Origin: Nageia nagi | Lineage: Eukaryota > Pinophyta | Direction: 5' to 3' | Assembly: GCA_050084985.1 (NCBI GenBank) | Contig: JBITNC010000002.1 | Coordinates: forward strand, 19,654,001-19,718,000 | DNA: 64,000 bases | Shown here: one piece after another, positions 25,060 through 36,530 of the stretch | Layout of the letters: every line of letters starts with the position of its first letter | How positions within the stretch are numbered: position 1 is the first letter of the stretch | Position numbers and translations under genes: made by a program | Notes under the pieces: generated by a model | Told to the model about the DNA's origin: nothing | What the model saw: the letters and a program-made list of their open reading frames with translations, nothing else | The model's database searches: none

Positions 25060-25880
25060 AAAGTGTTATCTTCTTTCACCACCTATTTTAGTACCACCTA
25101 ATCCAAGAGAACCATTTCTATTATATATAAATAGCCTTAGGAACTATGCTTGCATAAAAGAATGAAAATAGTAAAGAATAAGCAATATATTATCTTAGTT
25201 GAACTTTGGTTGGTTATGAGATTAAATACATATATTTAGAAAGTTATGTTTAGCAATAGTATTCACAACTAAAAAATTAAGACATTACATGCTAAACCAT
25301 ACCATGTATGTAATTGCCAAAGCAGATCCTTTGAAATATATGATGAATAAAACTTATCAAAATGCGAGAACATCTAAATGGATCATTCATTTAACTAAAT
25401 TCAACTTACTTTTCATATGCATTTAACTGAATTCAACTTACTTTTTATAAGTCAAAAATAAATCAAAGGATAGGTCATAGCTAGCTATCTCATTGAAGCA
25501 CCATCACCTAATGATAATCCACTCATATTAGAATTACCAAATGAACATGTATTCCAATTAGATGAAATGGAAATCCTCATATAATATAAAGAAGATTGGG
25601 ATATGGTAAAATATTTTGATGAATCAAGATGTGAACAAAGCAGAGGTATGGGTTTCATATTTGTTACACCCTAAGGAGTTCCCATATCCTATTCTTTTAA
25701 GCTTAATTTTCCATGTATAAACAACAATGCTAAGTATGAAGCTTTAATATTAGCTATAAAAACTAGTATAAAATTAAAGTTAAGAAAAGTTAAATTTATT
25801 GGTGACTTATTATTGATTGTAAATGAAGTTATAAATCTTACGATGTAAGGAACCTTTGTTGCAAAAATATAAGAGATTCA
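25060..25880 (+). pseudogene. Two consecutive RNase H domains of element A
   Basis: The usual gypsy RNase H runs about 25075-25470, with P-P-I-L-V-P-P-N-P-R-E-P-F-L-L-Y, then K-L-R-H-Y-M-L and K-A-D-P-L-K-Y. A second domain runs about 25590-25850: M-V-K-Y-F-D-E-S (usually D-G-S), G-F-I-F-V-T-P, N-N-N-A-K-Y-E-A-L-I-L-A-I, and G-D-L-L-L-I-V-N-E-V. The tandem arrangement, with the second domain of the archaeal-like type, is a known diagnostic feature of Tat elements. Stops interrupt both. Confidence 0.8.
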
Positions 25881-26139
25881 TAAATAATTAACTATCATCT
25901 TTCAAAATATATGATTTAGAAGTAGTACCATGATCAACTAATATATTTGCTAATGCTATGGCTTCTACTAGATCTTTAATGCCTACAAATCCTATTAAAA
26001 AAAGAACCCTATTAAGATTGTTCAAATAACTCAATCCTAAATAGAATCAAACAAAGTTGAACATGTAGTTCTAGACATCACAATGGAAGACAAAAAATTT
26101 ATGGCATATGTAATTATTTAAATTCCTAAGACATGGGGT

Positions 26140-27357
26140 ATTACCTAAAGATTTAACAAAATCATCTAGAAAAATATTTAAGATAAAAGCTTTTCACTTT
26201 TGTATGATAGGAGATGTCCTATACCATAGGGGTTTTGATGGGATATTGCTTAGATTTTTAGAGTAGGCTTATTCTCAAATTGCTATTTCATGCACACATG
26301 ATGGAATTTATGAATGACATTTTAGTGGTTTTGCAATTACAAAATGATTAATGCATATGGGATATTACTATCCTACTATGGAACATGGATGCATGAAATA
26401 TGTTAGAAGGTGTTTAAATTTCAAAAACATGCTAATTTGTTTAATCAACCTTCACATACATTACAACCCATCCAATCATTGTGGCTATTCTTAAGATAGG
26501 TGTTAGATTTAATAGGTCAAATCTCTCTAATTTTCTTAGGAGGTCATAAATTTATAATAATTGCTACAAAATATTTGACAAAATGGGTATAAGCCATCCC
26601 TATGATTTCTAAAAAAGAGCCAAAAATAGTAGAATTCATACAAAACCGTATCATATGTCATATTGTATTTCCTACTCAAATTATCACTAATAATGGGAAA
26701 AACTTCAAAATAAGGAAGTTCAGGCTCTAAGTAAAGGATATCATATTCGATTAAGCTTCTCAATGCATTACTATTCCTAGAGGAATGGCCAAACTAAAGC
26801 CACAAATGAAACTATTCATAGTATTTTACTAAAAATTGTTAATGATTCCCATAGAGATTGGCATGCAAGGATTTCACATGCATTATGGGCTTATCAAATT
26901 GGTATTTAGACTCCTATTGGGGAAACCTTGTTCTCTTTAGTATATGGGGTAGAAGAAGTACTACCCCTAGAAATAGAAATTCCCTCTTTACTAATTGCCT
27001 TACAAGACTATATTGCAAATGAAGCAACTCATCAAACAAGATTAGATCAACTACTACTTCTAGATGAAAGGAGAGTTAATGCTTTAGAACATCTAGATAC
27101 TTATGAAAATCATATTAAATGAGATTTTGATAAAAGATTCAAAATTTGTGAATTTAATATAGGGATTTAGTTTTAAAAGAAACCCAAGAAACTTCTTAAA
27201 TGGAATGATAATTCATGACAAGTTTGCTCTAAACTGGTTAGGGCCCTATGTAATTAAAAGAAAGTTTGGATCTAGAGCTTATCATTTAGTTGATATAGAA
27301 GGTAATGAAGAGCATGAACCTATAAACATTATGCATCTTCATCTTTTCTATAATTAA
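26140..27357 (+). pseudogene. Integrase of element A
   Basis: The zinc-binding N-terminus is visible as L-Y-H-R-G-F-D-G-I-L-L-R near 26220, M-G-Y-Y-Y-P-T-M-E-H-G-C near 26355 and a degraded second Cys pair. The core reads L-D-L-I-G-Q-I near 26505, G-G-H-K-F-I-I-I-A-T near 26540, and I-I-T-N-N-G-K-N-F near 26680 (normally T-D-N-G, so the catalytic Asp is Asn). A C-terminal part at 26928-27122 begins F-S-L-V-Y-G-V-E-E-V-L-P. The end near 27357 carries N-W-L-G-P-Y-V-I-K-R-K-F. There is no chromodomain, as expected for a non-chromovirus. Confidence 0.88.
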
Positions 27358-28890
27358 TAAGTTATTTTGATTTACAATTATCTATATTACGAATGGTTTT
27401 TAATTCAAAACAATAAAAAATATTTCCCTTAAACTTATACATATTTAATGGATTTGAAATAGAAAATCTAGATATTGGCGAGATAGGGCTATAATAGAGT
27501 TATCCTAATATACTTCTCCTAGAAATAGAAATTTCCTCCATCTACCTATCGATATACAAGAAACTCTAGCCTTAAAATTCTTTCTAAAAAGATATCAAGG
27601 GTGGGAAATAAGCATTTAAGGAGATAACATGGAAATCTATGTGGAAAAATTCATGTATTACCTAGGTTATACACATTACTTTACCTAGATTTGAATGATA
27701 AGCTTTTATGTCAATACTATCCCATATCATCCCCTAGGATCATAGTTGCTTGCTTCTTTAATAATTGGATCCAAAATAGAGTAATTAATAGCTAGCTAGA
27801 TGAGGATTTTCTATTCACATGGGTAGATCAAATGATGAGATACTTGTGTTGTCATAAAGTGGTCTATGATTTTTATACAATGTTCATCCGTAAGCCTCAA
27901 TAATCAATCAGATGTATGTAACAAATTGATCAATGATTTTCTCAAAGTAGGTCAAGATTCCCTAATACTCCTCTACACAATAGCCAAATAAGAACTTTGA
28001 TGCTAAGAAGATGAGAAGCTAATGAAAAAACATAATTAAAATTTGATCTTGTAAATCAAGATTTTGTTGATAAATACTCAAAAGATCATTATATGCAAAT
28101 ATTGCAAAAGTATATTTACATTGAGATAGGTCATTTCTTTGCTTTACCAAAAGAAATTCAAGAAATTATAACCATGAATTTTTATAAATAGCAAGGAACT
28201 AATTCATGGGATTTAAAAATTGATAACCTTAAGGAAACCATCGAATTAGAAGAAAAATATATGTGGATGGAAGTTGAATCCCTAACAAATTGGATCCATC
28301 TGTTTCAATTGCATTGGCCTTACTGGAAACCTAGGATCTTGTTAAATTATGTTGATCATATGAACCTTCAATGTTATGGGAGATTAGTCTTCATAACTAA
28401 GGTTATCAATTATTTGGTATTTAATTATAATACCCATTCAATTTTGCATAATAAAATTATATATGACTATAGTTCATTATTTAGTGAAAATTGTTATGTA
28501 AATAATCCTAACTATTAAATGCTTGAACCAAAGAAGAAATGAGGTCATACCTAAACTTGTAATAAGTGAGTATGTCCAAAATCTCATAAAGAACACAACC
28601 CCCCTTGTAACATTATTTCAACCTAAATCTCCATAGTCCTTAAGAATTCCATCTCATATTTTGCTTCATAAATATGATGAGGCCTCGACATCATAAACCA
28701 TACCAAAACATATCATTAAGAAGTTTAAGCTTCATCCATTGATCTTACCTCTTATTTAGTATCCTATCCATTATCAACCATCCATTATAGGACCAAGACC
28801 TACTCATTTTGTAGTATAACCTACATACTTTTACTTCTTGAATCATGAAGGTTGGGTTATTCATAAAAAATAAGGTGGTCCACTTGGGAT
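27358..28890 (+). pseudogene. Unrecognised sense ORF after integrase of A
   Basis: From about 27900 a frame can be followed with few breaks. D-F-V-D-K-Y-S-K-D-H-Y-M-Q-I-L-Q-K-Y near 28060 leads to a TAG near 28188, then an open stretch at 28261-28518, with a possible continuation in another frame to G-W-V-I-H-K-K near 28855. It contains many Tyr, His and aromatic residues and no motif I know. It is absent from B and C. Sense accessory ORFs between integrase and the 3' LTR are known in several Tat lineages. The function is unknown, and the part before 27900 is barely readable. Confidence 0.4.
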
Positions 28891-29800
28891 TTGTAAATAA
28901 TTTCTTTTCCTAATAAAAATAAAATTATAAAATAATTATTAAGTACATATGTGAATAAAAATTATAAAATATTCAAAATCTTCAAAAATAATTATTAATA
29001 AAACTCTTTTTACATGAATATATGTGTGTGTATATATTTTATGGTCTTTAAAATTTTTTATACAAGTTCTAAAAAACATTACATACATCATACATCATCA
29101 TACATACATCATACATCATGATTCATCTACATCGTATCAACCCTCCCACTAATCAGTAGGAGGGATTTTCATATTATAATGCCTCTATCCCATGGTAACT
29201 ATCATCCCTTTGTATTCATGGTCACCTTGTACATTTCCTTGTGACCCTTTAGAAGACCTCATTCAAACCCCAAAATTAGAGAAATACTAGTTCAATTAGT
29301 TTCCTAAAGGTGTACAACATCAAATTTTATCCATGGTAGCCTTAACCACTACATTAGATAAGTTTGACCATGCCTATGATGCTCTAAGGAATTCTCATCA
29401 AATAGAGATTTTTATTGATCACCAACCTTGTTGGAGAACTTGTGTAATATATGATATACTAGATGAATATTTCCTTCAAAATCTCATCTACATGTTCTCC
29501 AAACTTGATTTCATATGGAGGATTATGATTGATGCTCTTATTACCCCATTGGTATTCATATTTGTTAAATTTTATGGGCCACATTTTCTACATCATGAAG
29601 AAAATATTTATTATGAAGTCACCATATACCACCTCTTATCCATAAACATTTAGTGTTGAGATTTCATGTTGTCTATATCTTTCACCCATGATTTTGCACA
29701 ATGGGTCATTAATCATACCATTTTCACTCACTATCATTTCCATCCTTTCACCCATGATGACTTGTTGCAGGTTCTTACCCTATTAGGAAACCCTTAAAAA
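28891..29800 (+). pseudogene. Second unrecognised sense ORF of A
   Basis: An open stretch of 106 codons at 29333-29653 begins M-V-A-L-T-T-T-L-D-K-F and contains H-Q-P-C-W-R-T and F-Y-G-P-H-F-L-H-H-E-E-N. Upstream context (near 29285) reads F-P-K-G-V-Q-H-Q in the same direction. The frame may continue past two stops to about 29800. No family was recognised. Codon content resembles the neighbouring accessory ORF, so both may derive from one gene. Confidence 0.35.
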
Positions 29801-31629
29801 TAAAAAAAAATATAAAAACCAAAAAAATAAAAAAAAAAAAAAAAACATTAAAAATCAAAAAAATCCATAAAAATATAAAACTACAAAAATAAAATATTAT
29901 ATATATGTATATATGCTTAGAAGATATACTTTTGAAGCATGTTGGCTACTGGGTGTGTTGCCCTTATGATCATATCATTCTACTTTATTCATTATGTTTA
30001 TTCCTCTACCTTGAATATCATAAGAATTAGATATCAACCATTATGAGGGAGGAAACTAATCAAGCTATACATATCCATATATTGTACATACATCCATATA
30101 ATATTCATTTATGTAAATAGTTGTATTTACAAATAAAGTAGGCAATGAATACTATATTCATGTTTGGTTTTAGTTGAAAGATCCTATGTCAAAATTTCAA
30201 AAACTTAGGATGATAAACATACATAATGATGATATATGGTAGTGTACTAATATACTCATATGCTTCTCATATTAAAATCTCAATAAAAATCAAGAATTGG
30301 ATATTTCTTGAGCATGAATTTGAGTATGATTCTTCTACCTTTTTGCTTCATCTCAAACCAAAGAGTTAGGATTTAAAAAAAAAAGAAAGAAAGAAGTAGA
30401 TAATAAAATAAAAGTAGAGTTATTGGGATATTACAATATCCTCTATTAGGGATATGGATGCCTAATTGGCTATAGGGCTAGGCTATAGCAAGATGCAAAG
30501 GTCGACCTTCACCAGGGTAATGGAAATTTTTTGGCAATGAAATATACCTTACAAAAATATAAGAATAATAATTTCTCATAATTTATAATCTTGGAATATT
30601 CAATTTGTGAATGTCAAGAGAAGTAAATGAATATCATTTCACACATGTGAGTCTATGGTAAACTTAAGTATATTATAATCATGTTTTATATCATCCCTAG
30701 TAGATGAGACCAAAGCAAAAGATCAATTGACAAAACTAGGTATTGAAGGTATTATTCATTACATTACTTTATTTACTAATATTCATTCATTCCATATCAT
30801 TATACATAATTATTATTATTATAAAGCTTGATAAGTTTCCAAAGCATTAAGGTGGATGTTTAAATTATTATTTCATTCATAATTACCTTAGGTCATTGAG
30901 TTTAATACCTTTATAAAACACTATACATAAATATACCATTTTTTCATGTGTATTTATGTATTCATAATGCATCCATACATCCATAAGTGTCTTGTAAATC
31001 TTATATGTTTTACATCCATTCATCCACATCATCCATGTTACCACATTTTTTTATACCAATATATTATGTCTAAACCATGTATAAAATTGGCCAAAAAATA
31101 GAAAATGATGATAGCTAATTCCATACTTTTATAATCAAAATCTTATCATATAAATATAACAATCTTATATAAACATAATAACTAAGTAAAACATAAAGTA
31201 TAATAGTATTTGATTTATAAGAATGGATGTCAAATTCTAAGCTAAACATATCATTAAAACATAAAATTGAATATTCATACCTTTTATATATCAAAAATCC
31301 TAATACATGCATCTAGAAATATAAGTAATAACCATACACCATAAAACATGATACCAAAAATATGTAAATAAGTACCATCATCATGCATATATATATCAAA
31401 AAATAATGTCCATTGCATAAATTATCCATCACATACATATATAAAAACTAACCATTGATCATAATATCCATGATCCAAAAATAAATAAGGTCATCAACAA
31501 ATAAGCCTACAACTAGCATATCCAAACATAGAAAATGTTCATGCCCTCCATGATCTCAAAAAATAATAACATAGTTTGTAAAATACCATAAGTCTAACAT
31601 GAAATATAAATAATATATAATCCCATCAC
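29801..31629 (+). other. Non-coding 3' region of A with a block shared by B and C
   Basis: An A-rich stretch (29803-29890) is followed by non-coding DNA. The block at about 30417-30530 (ATATTACAATATCCTC, then AGGGATATGGATGCCTAATT) is clearly homologous to 46628-46772 in B and 54953-55100 in C. Since these lie in non-coding DNA of three diverged elements, the block is likely functional or recently exchanged. The rest (30550-31629) shows no gene. Confidence 0.6.
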
Positions 31630-33590
31630 TAGGGTGTTCTCTCCACCATCTATCAAACTACCAGCTCTACCACCTATGCTTTATCCTAGATGGGTAGTAC
31701 CCCTTGAACCTATAGGACTCACAGCTTGAGTCACTATACATCTCATATGATTTCACTAGATGTTGTGGAGAAACCCACCTATTGACTATAGCTACATGAT
31801 TAATAATAAGTCTATAATCCTACCCTATGTGCTAGTAGTACTTTGGACTCCATTAGCTACTTAGTGCACTAAAACATCCATAGGAATATATAAAATAAGA
31901 GGGATTAGATTTAGAATGCTAGGAATATATGGGGGTACCTTGATCAACTATGTTTGAATAATGGAATAATAGTAATTCCTCTAATAAGAATACCCTAAAT
32001 AAACATTGATGGCTAGGTAGCCCCCTTATATATGTACTAGCTCCTTCAACCTATGAAGAAGCTCGAGCCTCATCCCTCTCCTAATGATATCTATTTCTCT
32101 CATCTTGATAATGGTACATGCAATCACTAAGCTAGATACCTAATACCTCAACTCATAATATCACCTAAGAGTGCATCAATGTTAGGTAATTATGAAGGAG
32201 GAGCTCAACCTCCTCTTGCCCCTCTAGCTATTGTACTTACCTTAGCCTTTTCACCCTAACTGCTATATCTTATGGCTCATAAGTCATCTACTCCTCAACC
32301 TACTCCCCTTTAGGCTCATCCTAATTATCTCTCTAGTCTTAGCTACTACATCCAACTCATCAACTCACTAATGTACATGATGGTCCACCCTTTTCTCCAA
32401 CATCCCCTCTATCTCAACCTTCCACCACTCTAAGAACTCCTTAGTGGATCCTAATCATCAACCTTACAATCATCAACCAAGGGTTCTTCCTATGTCAGGT
32501 CAAGCTCTGCATACATGATTCATTAGATGCCCTCAACATGTACATCATCCTCCCTAAAGAATTAGACAGGAATTGGTGGAATGTCCTACATGAGACCAAA
32601 CTGGCATGGCACATACTCAAAGTAAAAGTACTCTAATAAATCCATCCTCTTCTCACTAAGAACTCTCATTTTTCTAATATTGATAAGCTAGGAAGCAAGC
32701 TCATCCTAGTCTAAATAAAAATGGTAAGGTCTAAACCTCACCTAATTAGGAACTAGGTGTGATAACAAATACTAATAATTGCCACATCAATGGTGAATAC
32801 CATCATTTGAGCATGAATAAAATTCATCTCTCCACAATAAGATACCATCTAGATATGTAAAATGTGTCTCAAATCTAGGAACTAGGAGTCCATGAGGGAG
32901 AGCCATGTGGATATGCTCATATACCCAAGCCTACAGAGTGATAGTAATTCATAGAGATGATCTATTACCCAACATATAAAAAAAAATCTCCCTATATATC
33001 TATGCTAAGAGAGTAGGAGCCCAACCATAAATAGTAACATGTTGAAGCATATCAACCACTACATTTAACAACAACCAAGGGAATCAGCCACTACTTATGT
33101 CTAGAAGTGTCTAACAATGGATGAAGCCATCAAGTAGGAGGTTCTTAGAAGTCCTTTTCTAATCATTCCTTTAGTACTTGAAGTACAATAAGTTACTTGA
33201 AAACATGTCACTTAACACTCCATCAATTGCATATGCTCCATAAATAGAAGTAATGTCAAGATATACTGACTCCCAATCCATAGCATGATGAATCTACTAC
33301 CCCTCAATCAGTATATGATACAAATGATAGATGTCCTCCATTGTAATAGTCATATCCCTAGTAGGAAGATGGAAAGTACCAATCATAGAGTCCCATATCT
33401 CTAAAATGGCTACCAATAATGGGTAATCCTAATGAATACAACCCATATAGGGCCCCACTATGAAACCTACACTACATAGGAAAGTATGGTCCTCAACCAT
33501 TAATATGTCATGACCCTTTAAAAGAATCCCAAGGTACCACCCATATGGTTCAAATATCTCCAAGACCTAAGGCATAGTATAAAAAAGTTA
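31630..33590 (-). pseudogene. Antisense plant-mobile-domain ORF in element A
   Basis: Minus-strand translation starting near 33560 gives P-Y-G-W-Y-L-G-I-L-L-K, then at about 33410-33310 L-V-A-I-L-E-I-W-D-S-M-I-G and T-F-H-L-P-T-R-D-M-T-I-T-M-E-D-I. This matches the signature of the plant mobile domain, in which a W precedes an F-H-L-P...E-M-T-I-T-L-E-D-V block. Further pieces with few stops per frame continue to about 32450. The stretch 31630-32300 is less clear and may be the hydrophilic C-terminus. The ORF is opposite to gag-pol, between integrase and the 3' LTR. Its role in the element is unknown. Confidence 0.65.
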
Positions 33591-33606
33591 ACTTAGCATG
33601 TTGGTA

Positions 33607-33608
<2 letters not shown>

Positions 33609-33650
<42 letters not shown>
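33609..33650. repeat. (AT)n microsatellite
   Basis: About 20 uninterrupted AT dinucleotides. It sits in the same relative place in A, before the shared 3' end, as the larger TA/TATG array at 58078-58215 in C. Confidence 0.95.
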
Positions 33651-33653
<3 letters not shown>

Positions 33654-35267
33654 TGAGGCTAATGTTTGCAGCATCACCAACAATTAGGTTAGATCATAAT
33701 GTTTTGTAAACCCTTGACCCTATTGGTGATCACAACTAAGGGTTTTGAAAAAATTCAAAATCCTATAAAAAGTGAAAAAAATGCAAAATAAATGATTAAA
33801 ATGATTAAAAATTATTTCTATCATTCCTATGATTTTTATTTTGTTATTTAACAATTAAAATTAATGCAATAAGTAAAAACTTAAAAAGGGGTTTTCAAAA
33901 TCTATCTCTTCCCTCATTGCCTCTTATGCAATGTTGAATGTCCTTGTGGTAGCATCTTGGCTCCAATCAATAGCAAGAAAGGCAAATGTAAGGTCAAAAT
34001 GTAACTTGTCGGGTAGGAAGGCAATAGAGCTCTAAACTGGCATAAAAGACAAATAGGAAAGTGATAGTAAAACTTTTTCTTTTTATTAAGCTAGGTACTT
34101 GAATACTAGAGATTTTATATCAAGTGCTAGTGATCCATAAAGATTGTCAACATTCTAAAAAGGATTGTCAGTGATCCACACAAAATAAAAAAAGAGAGAG
34201 ATTAAGAGGATTTGAAAACCATATAAAAAGTCCTTGTTCGATATAATGTTTTTCAAGTATTTTGACAAGAGAAATACTTGAGCTCCTTCTTGTGCACTTA
34301 CTAATGTTCTTCATTAATATTGAAAAAACATTGAAATCTAAAAATTTTAAAAAAATTTAAATATGTTAATAATTCTTTAAACCTACGATTAATTGTAAAT
34401 ATTAATGGGAATGCTTGAAATAAAATAGGACAATCAAAAACATCTATAACACTTTTTGTATCTTTTTATACAACCAAAAATAATCAACCAAGGGCAAAAA
34501 TACATGAAAATCCAAGCTATGTTCCTAAATCTAAAAATTAGTCTAAATTACCAATGAACTAATGCAAAATTTGGACAAAACACTTGCACCCAAGAACTAT
34601 TCACATCAAGAATATCATAAAAACACCAAAAATAATATAAAATAATTAAAAACCCTAAAAATTAATATATCTATAAAACCCTAAAAAACTAAAAAATGTG
34701 TGTTAAATATAAAATAGAAAAATTTATTTTCTTATTAACTCAATCTAACCCAAAGGCTTTTAAAAATCCTAAAGCTCTTGAGTAACTTTGAATTTGAAAA
34801 ATGACCCTTCTTTTAACAAAGAAAAGAATGATAGGTTGGATATGATTAAAATTATTGGATGAACTTTTGCACAAGATAATTAAGTAACCCACCTATTGGG
34901 ATAAAAGTAGAATGATCAAAGCTTTGTATTTGCAAGGGAGCTTCTTTATCACATGCTAGCTATGGCATATGCTTGGTGGCTAAGAATCCATCCATAGCTT
35001 GCCAACATAGCACTCAGTATAGTGATAACTACCTAAGTTATGCCTTGCACTATAACCCTTATTACTTTTAAAACATGTCAAATGCAAAAGAATAAAAAAT
35101 GGATTTAGTCATAATCCAATCACTCAAATTCAGCTTATTCATAGAGAATATGTTAATTCAAATTCTTTACCCAAGGTTAGGAACACAAGTTCAAAACTTG
35201 ATTACACTCCCTCTCAAATAGGCTTGGGTTTTTGAAATAATCACCACCTATGAAATGTTGGGTATTT
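33651..35267 (+). other. 3' untranslated region of A, shared with C
   Basis: No coding frame is supported. From about 34690 the sequence matches 58620-59213 in C nearly continuously (for example AAATGACCCTTCTTTTAA and TGGATGAACTTTTGC). A and C therefore share the last 500-600 bases before the 3' LTR even though their coding content differs. Confidence 0.65.
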
Positions 35268-35273
35268 CAAAAA
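35229..35273 (+). other. Hairpin abutting the polypurine tract of A
   Basis: TTTTTGAAATA (35229-35239) is perfectly complementary to TATTTCAAAAA (35263-35273), with a 23-base loop. The right arm runs into the polypurine tract. B (50418-50460) and C (59162-59202) have hairpins at the same spot with the same lower stem and different upper stems. Confidence 0.65.
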
Positions 35274-35283
35274 AGGAGGAAAA
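35268..35283 (+). other. Polypurine tract of A
   Basis: A purine-only run of about 15 bases (AAAAAAGGAGGAAAA) lies directly before TATAGACACC, the decayed start of the 3' LTR. This is the expected plus-strand primer position. Confidence 0.75.
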
Positions 35284-35605
35284 TATAGACACCTAAAAAT
35301 GACCCTTCTTTTGATAAAAGAATGAAGGGAATAAAAATTTAAAAAAATAATAAAGTTTGTTAAACCCTTCTAGTTGTTGGTGACCCAATACAGTCATCGA
35401 TGATTCAATCAAATCACTAATGTCTAACATACAATCATTAGCTATCCTATAAATAAAAAAATCAAAGAAAAAATGGAAAAATCTAGGCATCCAAGGAAAT
35501 AAACCAATGGATCTTCAATGACTCATCCTTGATCCCATGTCCTCCCCACATAGATAAACCCTATGACAAGGCTAGATGAGCTTTTTTATCCAATCCTTTT
35601 CTTTA
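35284..35605 (+). repeat. Left part of the 3' LTR of A
   Basis: It aligns with 16924 to about 17236 of the 5' LTR and keeps the phased array at 35374, 35394, 35414 and 35435 (again 20/20/21). The alignment stops at about 35600-35607, where the last 68 bases of a C-type LTR follow. The right part of this LTR is at 60272-60558. Confidence 0.75.
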
Positions 35606-35673
35606 GTATAGAATGGTGTTGATTGTGATATCTCTCATCTTGTATGCATGCAAGGTTATTTTTTTAGTAAACA
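35606..35673 (+). repeat. Remnant of the 5' LTR of C
   Basis: TATAGAATGGTGTTGATTGT and the following bases to TTTAGTAAACA match 60205-60271 at the end of the C 3' LTR. The primer site follows directly, which fixes this as the LTR end. Confidence 0.7.
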
Positions 35674-35696
35674 TTTTGGTGCTAGAAGGAGGGCCC
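35674..35696 (+). other. Putative primer binding site of C
   Basis: TTTTGGTGCTAGAAGGAGGG is the best-preserved copy of the site shared by A, B and C. The complementary tRNA was not identified. Confidence 0.65.
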
Positions 35697-35839
35697 TTAC
35701 ATGGAAGCTACATCAAAAATGAGGTGCAAGGTGTATTTTTTGTGTTTTAAAGTTTGTTTTGGTATATTTTGTTTTATGGTATTGTTACTGATTTCATGTT
35801 AGTTTTTATGTCTTTTATTTTATGTCTATACTATGTAAA

Positions 35840-35973
35840 CACAGATGATTTGAAATAAAATGCCAATGATTGAAGGAAAATGCTAACAATTTATATTGGA
35901 ATACCAACAATTTGTTTTGAAATGCTGATGATTTAACTAAAACACCAGCAACTATTTTGGATTGCTACCTATT
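35840..35973 (+). repeat. Seven-unit phased array in the leader of C
   Basis: Cores such as TGCCAATGATT, TGCTAACAATT, TACCAACAATT, TGCTGATGATT and CACCAGCAACT start at 35840, 35861, 35881, 35902, 35923, 35943 and 35963, with steps of 20 or 21. They resemble the LTR cores in pitch and in the purine/pyrimidine pattern. The pitch is not a multiple of three, so this is not coding. Confidence 0.65.
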
Positions 35974-36239
35974 ATGTGTAAAAGTTTGAAAACATCATCA
36001 ACTCCAAATATAAAGTATATGTTTCAAATTTTATGAATACTAAAAGTGTAATTTAGGCATTAAAAATGAAAAAAATAGAAACAACTCCTTATTTGTGATT
36101 TCTTTGCCTAGATTACATGTAGGAAGGGTAGATGTATGATTAAAGAATATTCATTATTTTTTTAATTTATTTAAATAAATTATATGAATGTTGTTTATCT
36201 TTGTTAGTTTTGGGAATGGTGAACAAAATCACCTAATAC

Positions 36240-36316
36240 TTTCCATTACACCCACCTATGCTCTCCCTTTGTGTTAAAAGGTGATCTTAGGTGATTAGAA
36301 TGGGTACAATAGGAAA
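36240..36316 (+). other. Type I leader hairpin of C
   Basis: TTTCCATTACACCCA (36240-36254) faces TGGGTACAATAGGAAA (36301-36316), enclosing CTCTCCCTTTGTG and GGTGATCTTAGGTGATT. It is close to the A copy in sequence. Confidence 0.65.
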
Positions 36317-36530
36317 TGAGTAAATGAACCTTTTTTTTTTTTCCTTTTTTTCACTTTTCATCATTAAAATTGGTAAATAAACTCATTTAATTACTTTTAC
36401 ACTTAGAAGAAGGAATTAACTCTTATTACAAAATGGAATGAACATAAGGTTAATTTACTGGGGTTAAGGCAAATCCAAACACATTAAATTGGTTAATTTA
36501 TTGGGTGGGTATTTTTCCTTCACAATAATA

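Noticed and set aside
31630-33590. Host gene on the minus strand with a plant mobile domain
   Set aside because: It sits inside element A between integrase and the 3' LTR, is full of stops, and D has a similar antisense remnant at the equivalent place, so it belongs to the elements.
35284-35673. A and C as a head-to-tail tandem sharing one central LTR
   Set aside because: The central LTR changes from A-type to C-type, and the missing A-type right end is found after C at 60272-60558, next to the CATGG duplication. Insertion of C into A's LTR explains this better than recombination between tandem copies.
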